A DNA stretch of 64,000 nt from Pseudomonas sp. GTDB taxonomy: Bacteria; Pseudomonadota; Gammaproteobacteria; Pseudomonadales; Pseudomonadaceae. A program made the position numbers and the translations under genes. The notes beneath the pieces are model-generated. The model searched no databases. It was given only the letters and a program-made list of their open reading frames with translations, and was not told the origin of the DNA. Location of the stretch: positions 1 through 64,000 of the forward strand of contig NZ_JAGIBG010000005.1 in NCBI RefSeq assembly GCF_017744435.1. Reading direction: 5' to 3'. Shown piece by piece: positions 1 to 9,017 of the stretch (position 1 is its first letter; every line of letters begins with the position of its first letter).

Positions 1-44
1 CCTGTGGGAGCGGGCGTGCCCGCGAAGAGGCCGGGACAGGCAAC
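1..44. repeat. REP element at the window edge
   Basis: CCTGTGGGAGCGGGCGTGCCCGCGAAGAGGCC, a P. putida REP unit starting at the first base; it lies 3' of the SulP gene. Its inverted partner, if any, is outside the window. Confidence 0.8.
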
Positions 45-57
45 AGCGCTATTCAGC

Positions 58-1593
58 TCAAGCGCCCACACCTGCGGTAGTGCGCATCCGCCCCTCGATC
101 CGCCGCTTCAATCGCCGCTGCTCGATCACCAACCGCGCCCCATTGGCCGCGTTGCTCCGGCTCCAGTCCTCGAGCAATTCCAGGCACGAATGGTCGATGT
201 AGCTCAGGTTGCTCAACGGCACATGCAAGGTGGTCCCGGCTGGCACGCTATCCAGCACCTGGGTCAGTGCCGGCACCTTGAGGAAGGTTGCCGCACCACT
301 GAGTCGCAGCTCCATGTGCCCGTCTTTCTCCAGGCTCGCCAGGTTGATCTTCAGCCGCGCCGCCTTGAACGCCAGTTTCAGCAGCGTCAGGGCAAAGCCC
401 AGCAGCACACCGGTCAACAGGTCGGTGAAGATGATCGCCAGTGCGGTGGCCGCGTAGGTGAACATCGGCATCCGCCCATAACGGCCCAGCCCGCGAAACG
501 CCTTGAAATCCACCAGTTTCACGCCGGTGAACACCAGCACCCCGGCCAGGCTTGCCACGGGGATCTGCTGCAGTACGCTACTCAGCACCACCACGAATGC
601 CAGCAACCACAGGCCATGCAGGATCGCCGAGGCACGAGTTTGCGCGCCCGCTTGCACGTTGGCAGAACTACGCACGATCACCCCGGTCATCGGCAGCGCG
701 CCGAGCACACCGCAGAGCATGTTGCCGATGCCCTGCGCCGACAGCTCACGGTCGAAGTCCGAGCGCTGGCCGCTGTGCATGCGGTCTACGGCGGCTGCCG
801 ACAGCAGCGTCTCGGCACTAGCGATGAAGGCCAGGGCGAAAGCCGCCACCAGCAGAGTTGGGTCGGCGAGCTTCATCAGGTCGTCCAGGCGTATCCAGTC
901 GATTGCTTCGGACAGGTCGGCCGGTACTTGCACACGATTCACCGGCAGCGCCAGCCACATGGCGATGGCGGTCATCGCCGCCACACCGAGCAAGGCACCT
1001 GGCACGAAGCGCAGCTTCTGCGGCCGCACGCGCTCCCAGCCCCACATGATCGCGATGGTGCCCAACCCCAGTGCGCCAGCCATCCAGCCGGAGCCGGCGC
1101 TCTCCTGAGGCAGGGCCGCAGCCACGGTGGAGGGGAACTCCAGGAGGTTCTGCAGGCCCGATGGTTGTGGCGTCGTGTCGAACATCACATGTACCTGGGA
1201 TAACACGATCAGCACACCGATACCGGCCAACATGCCGTACACCACCGCTGGCGCGGTGACACGGAACCAGCACCCCAGGCGCAAGCGCCCGGCCAGCAAT
1301 TGCAGGATCCCCGCCAGCAGCAGGATAGGCCCGAGCATCGCCATGCCATGTTGGCGAACCAGCTCGAACACCAGCACCGCCAGGCCCGCCGCCGGGCCGC
1401 TGACCTGCAATGGCGAACCCGCCAGGAAGCCGACCACGATGCCGCCAATGATACCGGTGATCAGGCCCTTGGCTGGCGGCATGCCCGAGGCGATCGCAAT
1501 ACCCATGCACAACGGCAGGGCGACCAAAAAGACCACCACCGACGCCAGCAACTCACGCGGCAGGGCCGCTTTCAACTGTGTCATGTTCACCAT
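58..1593 (-). CDS. SulP family inorganic anion transporter
   Basis: 511-residue integral membrane protein. Residues ~10-400 are a run of hydrophobic helices with the Gly/Pro-rich SulP signature (around GMPPAKGLITGIIGG and SPLQVSGPAAGLAVLV), followed by a cytosolic tail of ~100 residues that resembles a short STAS domain. SulP proteins move sulfate, bicarbonate or other anions across the inner membrane. The beta-carbonic anhydrase gene lies 189 bp upstream on the same strand, so bicarbonate (or CO2-linked anion) uptake is the favoured role; sulfate cannot be excluded. The ATG at 1593 is chosen because AAAGGAG sits about 5 bases before it; an in-frame ATG at 1584 is too far from that site. Family call is firm, substrate is inferred. 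Confidence 0.9.
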   Translation of the reverse strand: MVNMTQLKAALPRELLASVVVFLVALPLCMGIAIASGMPPAKGLITGIIGGIVVGFLAGSPLQVSGPAAGLAVLVFELVRQHGMAMLGPILLLAGILQLLAGRLRLGCWFRVTAPAVVYGMLAGIGVLIVLSQVHVMFDTTPQPSGLQNLLEFPSTVAAALPQESAGSGWMAGALGLGTIAIMWGWERVRPQKLRFVPGALLGVAAMTAIAMWLALPVNRVQVPADLSEAIDWIRLDDLMKLADPTLLVAAFALAFIASAETLLSAAAVDRMHSGQRSDFDRELSAQGIGNMLCGVLGALPMTGVIVRSSANVQAGAQTRASAILHGLWLLAFVVVLSSVLQQIPVASLAGVLVFTGVKLVDFKAFRGLGRYGRMPMFTYAATALAIIFTDLLTGVLLGFALTLLKLAFKAARLKINLASLEKDGHMELRLSGAATFLKVPALTQVLDSVPAGTTLHVPLSNLSYIDHSCLELLEDWSRSNAANGARLVIEQRRLKRRIEGRMRTTAGVGA

Positions 1594-1782
1594 CGTTCTC
1601 CTTTCTCTGTCGCACGGCCATTCCTCTGGCCGTGGGCACGTTTGGCCCCTGACGAGCGCGCAGGCGCGGGCCGCCAGCGCGATCGCCGGCAGGTAGTCAG
1701 GGCATTTTCAAGGCAGCCGAAGGCCGCGCCACACCCCATGGGGTGCAGCTGGCTATTCAAGGTTCAGCTGTGGACGAGTCGC

Positions 1783-2502
1783 TTAGTAGCGGCCTCTCGG
1801 AGTGGCGCTAGGCACCGGCTGGCCAGCGGCCAGGGGCAGGAAGCTGTCGCTGGCGGCGTCATAGGCTTCGATCTTGCTGGTCTCGATGTCGTAGACCCAG
1901 CCGTGGATGTACAGCTGGCCAGCGGCCAGGCGCGAGGCCACCGACGGGTGAGTGCGCAGGTGGTGCAGCTGGGCGATGACGTTTTCCTTGGTCAGCACCT
2001 GCATGCTTTCGTGTTCGCTGCCGCACGAGCAGTTGTTCTCGACCACGGTGCGGGCCACTTCGGCGTGACGCAGCCAGGCACCGACGGTAGGCATCTTGTC
2101 CAGCGAATGCGGGTTGAGCACGGCACGCATCGCGCCACAGTCGGAGTGACCACAGATGATGATGTGGTGCACCTTCAGCGCCAGCACGGCGTATTCGATA
2201 GCGCTGGAAACACCACCGTTCATCTGGCCATACGGCGGTACCACGTTACCGACGTTACGGGTCACGAACAGGTCGCCTGGCGAGCTCTGGGTAATCAGCT
2301 CGGGGACGATGCGCGAGTCGGCACAGGTGATGAACATGGCGCGCGGGGTTTGCGCGGTGGCGAGCTTCTTGAACAGCTCCTGCTGCTCGGGGAAGACGTC
2401 ATGGTGAAAGCGCAGGAAGCCGTCGACGATGTGCTTCAGGGCGGCATCGGCGCTCTCCGCTGGAGCTGGCGGAACGACCTTGGATGGGTCCTTGACGGGC
2501 AT
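1783..2502 (-). CDS. Beta-carbonic anhydrase (cytosolic)
   Basis: 239 residues. It catalyses CO2/bicarbonate interconversion with zinc. Zinc ligands of the beta class are visible: Cys60 in TCADSR (with the Asp62/Arg64 dyad), His119 and Cys122 in GHSDCGA. There is no signal peptide, so it is cytosolic. An AGAGGA ribosome site precedes the ATG by 7 bases. It is upstream of the SulP transporter on the same strand and probably co-transcribed; many bacteria pair or fuse these two activities. A second beta-type enzyme (49362-50108, exported) and a gamma-type protein (8469-9017) are also in this window. Confidence 0.95.
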   Translation of the reverse strand: MPVKDPSKVVPPAPAESADAALKHIVDGFLRFHHDVFPEQQELFKKLATAQTPRAMFITCADSRIVPELITQSSPGDLFVTRNVGNVVPPYGQMNGGVSSAIEYAVLALKVHHIIICGHSDCGAMRAVLNPHSLDKMPTVGAWLRHAEVARTVVENNCSCGSEHESMQVLTKENVIAQLHHLRTHPSVASRLAAGQLYIHGWVYDIETSKIEAYDAASDSFLPLAAGQPVPSATPRGRY

Positions 2503-2795
2503 GATTCATCCTCTTGACGGTGTGTAGGTAAATCCATTTTACCGGTGAAAGATTCTGGCTATGCGCAGAGTTAGATGACGCGCACAGGCGATAGATCACA
2601 GTCTTCGCTGACTGGTTTCCTACGCTAGCGGGGAAAACTTAACTGAAACTTAATTCGAAGGCTCTAGAACAGGCGTTCCAGATCTATAAGGCGGGAGCTG
2701 AATAATAGCAAAAAAGCATCAACTGCCAAGCGTCATTACTCAGATTATTTGCTTGAATGAGTAACACTGGGGATGTCTACAAGCGCCACCTGCTG
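2503..2795. other. Intergenic stretch, relatively AT-rich
   Basis: A 293-bp gap between the 5' end of the carbonic anhydrase gene and the 3' end of the radical SAM gene, both leftward. It must contain the promoter of the carbonic anhydrase-SulP pair. The part from ~2640 to 2760 is noticeably AT-rich. No convincing -35/-10 pair, hairpin terminator or small gene could be assigned by eye. Confidence 0.5.
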
Positions 2796-3854
2796 TCAGA
2801 ACAACGCCATCTGACCACCTGGCGGGCAAAAGGCCGAGCAATCCAGCGCCTGCGCTTCCCGCCCCTCGAAGTCCAGGCGCTTCATTGCCCTGGAAAAACG
2901 CTGAGCCAACAGCTCGGCAAAGATCCCTTCGCCACGCATGCGCGCACCAAAGCGGCTGTCATACAGCTCGCCACCCCGGCTCTGGCGAATCAGGCTGAGC
3001 ACATGGGCCGCCCGCTGCGGGTAATGGTCCTGCAGCCACTGCTCGAACAACGGCGCCACTTCCAGCGGCAGGCGCAGCATCATGTAGGCAGCACTCTGTG
3101 CGCCCGCTTCCTTGGCCGCCTCCAACAAGTGCTCAAGCTCGCTGTCGTTGATCATCGGAATCATCGGCGAGCACAAGACACCCACCGGCACACCGGCTTC
3201 GCGCAAGACGCGAATGGCCCGCAACCTGGCCTTGGGTGAAGCCGCGCGGGGCTCGAGCACGCGTTTGAGATCGTCGTCCAGGGTAGTGAGGCTGATCATT
3301 ACCCGAGCCAGACGCTGGCTGGCCATTTCGGCCAACAGGTCCAGATCGCGCAACACCAGCGCGCCCTTGGTGACGATGATTACCGGGTGGCGAAAGCGCA
3401 AAAGGACTTCCAGCAATCGACGCGTCAGCTGCTGCTCGCGCTCGATTGGCTGGTAAGGATCGGTGTTGGAGCCCAGGTTGATCGGCGCACAGACATAACC
3501 CGGCTTGCTCAACTGCTGCGCAAGCACTTCGGCAGCATTGGTCTTGGCGATCAGCTTGGTTTCGAAATCCAGCCCCGGGGAAAGGTCCCAGTATGCATGG
3601 GAGGGGCGGGCATAACAGTAGATGCAGCCATGCTCGCAGCCGCGATAAGGGTTGATCGAGCGGTCGAAGGGCAAGTCGGGCGAGGTATTGCGACTGATGA
3701 CGGACTTGGCCCTCTCGATGCGCACCTCGGTGCTCTGGGTGAGTGGCACTTCCTGATACCAACCATCGTCCTCGACCACGGAGCGGGACGAAGCAAAACG
3801 GTTGTGTGGTTGCAGGACAGTGCCACGCCCTTTCTGCGACGCAGGAATCATCAT
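2796..3854 (-). CDS. PA0069-type radical SAM protein (SplB-like)
   Basis: 352 residues. The cluster motif CX3CX2C is at Cys73, Cys77 and Cys80 (RGCEHGCIYC), which binds the 4Fe-4S cluster that cleaves S-adenosylmethionine. The remainder has the DNA-repair-photolyase-like (COG1533) layout, with a conserved segment around NLGSNTDPYQPIER. The family is related to spore photoproduct lyase, but the true substrate in Pseudomonas is unknown. A perfect LexA box lies immediately upstream (3869-3884), and the P. aeruginosa homologue PA0069 is a reported member of the LexA regulon, so SOS induction is expected. Two adjacent ATG codons (3854 and 3851) could start it. Confidence 0.9.
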   Translation of the reverse strand: MMIPASQKGRGTVLQPHNRFASSRSVVEDDGWYQEVPLTQSTEVRIERAKSVISRNTSPDLPFDRSINPYRGCEHGCIYCYARPSHAYWDLSPGLDFETKLIAKTNAAEVLAQQLSKPGYVCAPINLGSNTDPYQPIEREQQLTRRLLEVLLRFRHPVIIVTKGALVLRDLDLLAEMASQRLARVMISLTTLDDDLKRVLEPRAASPKARLRAIRVLREAGVPVGVLCSPMIPMINDSELEHLLEAAKEAGAQSAAYMMLRLPLEVAPLFEQWLQDHYPQRAAHVLSLIRQSRGGELYDSRFGARMRGEGIFAELLAQRFSRAMKRLDFEGREAQALDCSAFCPPGGQMALF

Positions 3855-3868
3855 GGACGCTACCTAGA

Positions 3869-3884
3869 CTGTATTTATATACAG
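3869..3884. promoter_or_regulatory. LexA (SOS) box
   Basis: The sequence CTGTATTTATATACAG is a 16-base match to CTGT-N8-ACAG, the LexA operator of gammaproteobacteria. It lies 15 bp upstream of the radical SAM start codon and overlaps a plausible -10 region read leftward. LexA repression with release on DNA damage is inferred. Confidence 0.88.
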
Positions 3885-3933
3885 TATAGTTTTCGCGCGA
3901 ATCACACCAGCGCCGCTGGTCACCGAAACGGCA

Positions 3934-5943
3934 TCAGGCCAGCCCTGTCCACTCCAGGAATCGGTTGGCATTCGTCGGTCGGCCCAGGAACGATTCGATA
4001 CTCTGCAAGAACGGTCGAGATACGGATGGTGCGAAAATCTCATCCATCAATGCTCGACCGGTAGGCTGATCCAGCAAGCCTGCCGCTTCGAACCGGCTGA
4101 ACAGGTCCCACCCATGGACATCCGCCCACAGGTAACCGAAAAAGCCGGCATCGTAACCCGTCACCAGATGTGTGAAACCGTGCAGCGGTTTCTCGAAACC
4201 GTTCAACGGCCAGAGCCCGGTGCGCTGATGGCTGTCAGTCACGAGCCGGGAAAGGTCCAGCGCGTTCTTGGCCGACCGGTGCAAGCCCAGGTCGAGAAAC
4301 GCTCGGCCCAGGAGCATCGCGCTTGACCGGCCATTGTCGGCTTGCAGCTTGTTCAACACCGGCTTCAGTTCAGCGCTGCTCAACTTTCGACCATCCTGGT
4401 AGTGAGCACAGATACTTGCCAGATAATCGGCATCCCAGACCCAGCACTCGAAGAGTTTCGATGGCACTTCCACCCCATCGGTGCCCAGCTGACGCGTGTC
4501 GGAGAGCAGGTGACTGTTCGTGCTGACCAGCAGACTGTGCAGGGCGTGACCAAACTCGTGGAAGAGCTTTCTGAGTGCCAGGTGGTCCAGTAACGGCGGG
4601 TGGCCATCAATCCCCTGAGGTACGTCGCTGTACACGGCAACCACGACACGGTGGTAACGCCCCTCGGCATCTACTCGTCGATGCCAATGGGTCACGGTCT
4701 GGACCGTGTCAGGTGCTTTGCCATCGTGCTGCAGGGCATCCAGGTAAAGGTAACCGATCGTTGCATGATCCTTGATCACCTCAAAGATGAGCACGCTGGG
4801 ATGCCAGGCGTTTGAGTCATTCAACTTCTGCAACTCAACGCCAAAGAGCCGCCTGGCCATCTCGCGCAGCGCCGCCACCACACCTTCGAACGTGAAGTAT
4901 TCCTGCATCGTTGCCTCCGAAAGCTGGGTCTCGGAGCTGCGGGCATTGGCGTGCAGATACTCGATATCCCAAGGTTCGAGGGTATCAATGCCATGTGCTG
5001 CCGCTAGCGGCTCGATCGTGCCTCTAAAGGCCGACATGGCCGGTTTCACCCGATCTTCCAGACTTTGCAGAAACGCCTCCAGCCGGGCAACAGTGCCGAT
5101 ACTCTTGGTCTGCACGCTCAGCTGCACATGATCCTCGAACCCCAGCAAGCGCGCCTTTTCATTTCTCAGTTCAGCGAGCTCCCGAATCACCTCACCGTTG
5201 TCGAGCGCAGGGTCGTCGCTGACACCCTGCAAATGGTAGGCGCGATAAACCTGTTCACGCAGCGATCGATCTTTTGCAAATTTGAGGACGTGGGTGAAAT
5301 TGGCTTCGTCGCAGGCAATCAGCCAACCGGAGAGCTTTGCGGCCTGCGCAGCCGAGCGCATTTGCCCCTGTTGTTGAACGGCAATGCCTTCAAGTCGGCT
5401 TTCATCCGTAATGTGAACGGCAAGGGATGCAACGGAGGAATTGACGTTGGCCAGGAACCGTGTAGAGAGCTCGCCTATTCGCTTTTCCAGTTGTTGCAGG
5501 CGGGCTTTGTCATCCGTGCTCAGGTGTACGCCGCCGTTCTTGTATTCCTGAAGGATCAGCGCCAGCGTCGCTTGCTTGCGCGAATCCAGATGCTGACCCA
5601 CTGCGCTGTTGGCCAAACGATCATAGAGTTGATAGAGCTCGACATTTCGCAGCTTGTCCTTGAAGCACCCATCGGCCTCAACATAAGTCTTCTGGAACAC
5701 CTGCCCCCACTCATCGCTGTGGTTGGCCATCGGCGCGAAGTCATAGAAAGTGCCTTGAAGATCGGCATCGAGCGCATCGATGGCAAGGACGAGATCGTCC
5801 CAGGTGGGTAATGTGGCCTGATGCTCGACAACCGCTTCGATGCCCAGTCGATAGTTGGCAATGCTGGTTTCAATAGCCTGCAGGGCCTGGTCGGGAGAGA
5901 CCTGCCGGTAATCCAGCAAATTTGCAGCATGTGAGAGTGTCAT
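3934..5943 (-). CDS. M3 family metallopeptidase, PrlC paralogue
   Basis: About 669 residues from the ATG at 5943. The HEXXH zinc motif of M3 (thimet-oligopeptidase) enzymes is present as LFHEFGHALHSLL in the C-terminal third, with the downstream WVWDADYL segment supplying the third ligand region. It would hydrolyse short peptides in the cytosol. It is a diverged paralogue of prlC, which lies just upstream on the same strand, and its base composition is lower in GC than prlC. The start is uncertain: an upstream in-frame ATG at 6012 has a better AAAAGGTG site, but the residues added have no counterpart in PrlC, so 5943 is preferred from homology. Confidence 0.87.
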   Translation of the reverse strand: MTLSHAANLLDYRQVSPDQALQAIETSIANYRLGIEAVVEHQATLPTWDDLVLAIDALDADLQGTFYDFAPMANHSDEWGQVFQKTYVEADGCFKDKLRNVELYQLYDRLANSAVGQHLDSRKQATLALILQEYKNGGVHLSTDDKARLQQLEKRIGELSTRFLANVNSSVASLAVHITDESRLEGIAVQQQGQMRSAAQAAKLSGWLIACDEANFTHVLKFAKDRSLREQVYRAYHLQGVSDDPALDNGEVIRELAELRNEKARLLGFEDHVQLSVQTKSIGTVARLEAFLQSLEDRVKPAMSAFRGTIEPLAAAHGIDTLEPWDIEYLHANARSSETQLSEATMQEYFTFEGVVAALREMARRLFGVELQKLNDSNAWHPSVLIFEVIKDHATIGYLYLDALQHDGKAPDTVQTVTHWHRRVDAEGRYHRVVVAVYSDVPQGIDGHPPLLDHLALRKLFHEFGHALHSLLVSTNSHLLSDTRQLGTDGVEVPSKLFECWVWDADYLASICAHYQDGRKLSSAELKPVLNKLQADNGRSSAMLLGRAFLDLGLHRSAKNALDLSRLVTDSHQRTGLWPLNGFEKPLHGFTHLVTGYDAGFFGYLWADVHGWDLFSRFEAAGLLDQPTGRALMDEIFAPSVSRPFLQSIESFLGRPTNANRFLEWTGLA

Positions 5944-6036
5944 GACAGTACCTGACGGGATGCGGAAGAAGAGCAGAACTATCCGCACTCCCTCCACTCC
6001 CGCGGCAGGCATTATCTAACACCTTTTCGACCCGGA

Positions 6037-6318
6037 TTATTCGCTCGGCTTTTTCAGCTTCGGGTTCGGGAAGAACTGCACGGTCTGCACCTTGGCCGGC
6101 ACCGCTTTCGGCGCCAGCTGGTTGACCCGGGTACCGAGCTCCTTGGGCACCGACAGGCCCTGTTCGTTGAGGGTGTCGGTGAAGCCGCAAGCCACACACT
6201 CACGGTGCGGGACGTCGTCTTCGCTCCACATCATCAGCTTGTCGGGCTCGCTGCACGCCGGGCAGATCGCCCCGGCGATGAAGCGCTTCTTGGTCTTGTT
6301 CACAGCTACCTCGCTCAT
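6037..6318 (-). CDS. YheV-like zinc-ribbon protein
   Basis: 93 residues with four cysteines as CPAC (19, 22) and CVAC (41, 44), a zinc-ribbon arrangement, followed by a Pro/Lys-rich tail. It matches the YheV family, which is commonly encoded right after prlC in gammaproteobacteria. Its ATG overlaps the prlC stop by 4 bp (ATGA), so the two are translationally coupled. Function unknown; a nucleic-acid or metal-binding role would be a guess from the fold. Confidence 0.88.
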   Translation of the reverse strand: MSEVAVNKTKKRFIAGAICPACSEPDKLMMWSEDDVPHRECVACGFTDTLNEQGLSVPKELGTRVNQLAPKAVPAKVQTVQFFPNPKLKKPSE

Positions 6319-8366
6319 GCCGCAGCGTCCTCGGTGAGGCCACTGTGGCGCAGCAATGCATCGATGGAAGGTTCACGCCCACGGAAGTCCACGAACAGTT
6401 CCATGGGTTCGCGCGAGCCGCCGCGGGCCAGGATCGCTTCACGGAACGCACGGCCGGTCTCGGCATTCAGCACGCCTTCTTCCTCGAAGCGCGAGAAGGC
6501 GTCGGCCGACAGCACTTCAGCCCACTTGTAGCTGTAGTAGCCTGCCGCATAACCGCCAGCAAAGATGTGCGCGAAGCTGTTGGGGAAGCGGTTGTACGCC
6601 GGCGGGCGCATCACCGAAACCTCATCGCGCACGCCTTCGAGGACCTGCAGCACACTGCGGCCGTCGCCGTGGCTGGCGTGCAGCTCGAAGTCGAACAGCG
6701 AGAACTCCAGCTGGCGCACCATCATCATGCCCGACTGGAAGTTTTTCGCTGCGAGCATCTTGTCCAGCAGGTCCTGGGGCAGGGCTTCGCCACTTTCATA
6801 GTGGCCGGAAATCAATGCCAGGCCTTCCGGCTCCCAGCACCAGTTTTCCATGAACTGGCTCGGCAGTTCGACGGCGTCCCAGGCCACACCGTTGATGCCG
6901 GACACACCGGCATGCTCGATGCGGGTCAGCATATGGTGCAGGCCGTGGCCGAACTCGTGGAACAGGGTGGTGACTTCATCGTGGGTGAGCAGCGCGGGCT
7001 TGCCAGGTGCGGCCGGGGTAAAGTTGCACACCAGGTTGGCCACCGGGCTCTGCAACTCGCCGCCAGCCGTGCGACGACGGTCGCGGGCACCGTCCATCCA
7101 GGCACCGCCACGCTTGTTGGCACGGGCATAGAGGTCGAAGAAGAAGCGGCCGACGTGCTGGCCGTTTTCCTTGATCTCGAACAGGCGCACGTCCGGGTGC
7201 CAGCTGTCGAAGCTTTTGAGTTCGGCGATCTCGATGCCGTACAGGCGCTGGACGATGCTGAACAGGCCGCTGAGCACCTTGTCGATCGGGAAGTAGGCGC
7301 GCAGGGTTTCCTGCGACACGCTGTAACGCTGCTCGCGCAGCTTCTCGCCGAAATAACCGGCATCCCAGCTGGCCAGCTCAGGGCAGCCCTGCTCGGCGGC
7401 GTAGGCCTTGAGCTGCTCCAGGTCCTGTGCGGCAAACGGCTTGGAACGCTTGGCCAGGTCGCGCAGGAAGCTCAGCACCTGGTCGCTGGACTCGGCCATC
7501 TTGGTCGCCAGGCTCAGCTCGGCGTAATTCTTGTAGCCCAGCAGCCCGGCCAGTTCCTGGCGCAGGTCGAGGATCTGCTGCATCACCGGGCCGTTGTCGA
7601 ACTGGCCGGCATTCGGGCCCTGGTCCGAAGCACGGGTGCAGTAGGCGGCATACAGCTCTTCGCGCAGGGCGCGGTCGCTGGCGTAGGTCATCACCGCGTA
7701 GTAGCTGGGGAATTCCAGGGTGATCAGCCAGCCGTCGAGGCCCTTGGCCTGGGCGGCAGCGGCCATCTGCGCCTTTGCAGAATCGGTCAGGCCGGCCAGT
7801 GCGGCTTCGTCGGTGACGTGCTTGGTCCAGGCTTGGGTGGCGTCGAGCAGCTGGTTGGAGAAGCGGCTGCCCAGCTCGCTCAGCTTGCTCTGCACTTCGG
7901 CATAACGCTGCTGCTGGTCGGCCGGCAGGTCGATGCCCGACAGGCGGAAGTCACGCAGGGCGTGGTCGAGGATAGTCTTCTGCGCCACGTCGAAGCCTGC
8001 GGCTTCCGGACTGTTGACCAGTGCCTCATAGGCTTCGAACAGCGCGCGGTTCTGGCCCAGTTCGGTAGAGTAGGCACTCAGCGCCGGCAGGCAGGACTCA
8101 TAGGCCTCGCGCAGTTCCTGGCTGTTGCACACCGCGTTGAGGTGGCTGACCGGGCTCCAGGCGGCACCCAGGCGGTCGTTCAGTTCGTCCATGGCCAGCA
8201 CCAGGCCGGCCCAGGTAGGGGTCTCGCCCTGCTGTTCGAGGATCTCGGCAATGGCTTTACGGTTGTCGGCCAGGATCGCTTCGATCGCCGGCAACACGTG
8301 TTCGGCACGGATTTGCGAGAAGGGCGGCAGATCGTAGGACTGCAGAAGCGGGTTGTTCGCACTCAC
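6315..8366 (-). CDS. prlC: Oligopeptidase A
   Basis: 683 residues from the GTG at 8366. An M3 zinc metallopeptidase of the cytosol that degrades free signal peptides and other short peptides. The HEXXH motif is in TLFHEFGHGLHHML and the third-ligand region is in the following VAWDAVELPSQ segment. Start: the N-terminus SANNPLLQSYDLPPF aligns with E. coli PrlC, the GTG is preceded by CAAGGT at ~10 bases, and an in-frame ATG at 8402 would add a poorly coding extension. It is the first gene of a prlC-yheV pair with a second M3 gene downstream, and is divergent from the gamma-carbonic anhydrase gene. Confidence 0.96.
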   Translation of the reverse strand: MSANNPLLQSYDLPPFSQIRAEHVLPAIEAILADNRKAIAEILEQQGETPTWAGLVLAMDELNDRLGAAWSPVSHLNAVCNSQELREAYESCLPALSAYSTELGQNRALFEAYEALVNSPEAAGFDVAQKTILDHALRDFRLSGIDLPADQQQRYAEVQSKLSELGSRFSNQLLDATQAWTKHVTDEAALAGLTDSAKAQMAAAAQAKGLDGWLITLEFPSYYAVMTYASDRALREELYAAYCTRASDQGPNAGQFDNGPVMQQILDLRQELAGLLGYKNYAELSLATKMAESSDQVLSFLRDLAKRSKPFAAQDLEQLKAYAAEQGCPELASWDAGYFGEKLREQRYSVSQETLRAYFPIDKVLSGLFSIVQRLYGIEIAELKSFDSWHPDVRLFEIKENGQHVGRFFFDLYARANKRGGAWMDGARDRRRTAGGELQSPVANLVCNFTPAAPGKPALLTHDEVTTLFHEFGHGLHHMLTRIEHAGVSGINGVAWDAVELPSQFMENWCWEPEGLALISGHYESGEALPQDLLDKMLAAKNFQSGMMMVRQLEFSLFDFELHASHGDGRSVLQVLEGVRDEVSVMRPPAYNRFPNSFAHIFAGGYAAGYYSYKWAEVLSADAFSRFEEEGVLNAETGRAFREAILARGGSREPMELFVDFRGREPSIDALLRHSGLTEDAAA

Positions 8367-8468
8367 GGTTCGGATACCTTGGCAGGAGAAACACTGCCCC
8401 ATCTTAATTACAATCGACGCCGACCGCAGCAGGCAGCCTGCCTATCGGCAAAGATGAGAGACGCTATC

Positions 8469-9017
8469 ATGGCCATCCGCAGCTTCCAGCAACACACTCC
8501 GAAAGTGGGACTCAGGGCGTTTGTCGACCGTTCGGCGGTGGTCCTGGGCGACGTGGAGATCGGCGAAGACAGCTCTGTCTGGCCGCTGACGGTGATCCGT
8601 GGCGACATGCACCGCATCCGCATCGGCGCGCGCACCAGCGTGCAGGACGGCAGCGTGCTGCACATCACCCACGCCGGGCCCTTCAACCCCGACGGTTTCC
8701 CGCTGATCATCGGTGACGAGGTGACCATCGGCCACAAGGTCATGCTGCATGGCTGCACCCTGGGCAACCGCATCCTGGTCGGCATGGGCAGCACCATCAT
8801 GGATGGCGCCATCGTCGAAGACGAAGTGATCATCGGTGCCGGCAGCCTGGTGCCGCCCGGCAAGCGCCTGGTCAGTGGCTACCTGTACATGGGCAGCCCA
8901 GTGAAGCAGGTGCGACCGCTGAACGACCAGGAGCACGCCTTCTTCCCTTACAGCGCCGGCAACTACGTCAAGCTCAAGGACCAGCACCTGGCCGAAGGCT
9001 ACGACCAACCGCAATGA
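8469..9017 (+). CDS. Gamma-carbonic anhydrase family protein (YrdA-like)
   Basis: 182 residues of left-handed beta-helix (hexapeptide) repeats. Candidate zinc ligands are His68 (ITHAG), His89 and His94 (IGHKVMLHGC), with the 5-residue spacing of the archaeal gamma-carbonic anhydrase. Such proteins are trimers; bacterial YrdA-type members bind zinc, but carbonic anhydrase activity is often not demonstrated. The ATG at 8469 begins MAIRSFQQH as in homologues; an in-frame ATG at 8454 would add five residues. The stop overlaps the next gene by 4 bp. Confidence 0.92.
   Translation: MAIRSFQQHTPKVGLRAFVDRSAVVLGDVEIGEDSSVWPLTVIRGDMHRIRIGARTSVQDGSVLHITHAGPFNPDGFPLIIGDEVTIGHKVMLHGCTLGNRILVGMGSTIMDGAIVEDEVIIGAGSLVPPGKRLVSGYLYMGSPVKQVRPLNDQEHAFFPYSAGNYVKLKDQHLAEGYDQPQ

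Noticed and set aside
6345..8468. A long rightward frame running through prlC into the gamma-carbonic anhydrase gene
   Set aside because: Only the part from 8469 is a real protein; the rest is the antisense shadow of prlC and has no ribosome site or homology features.
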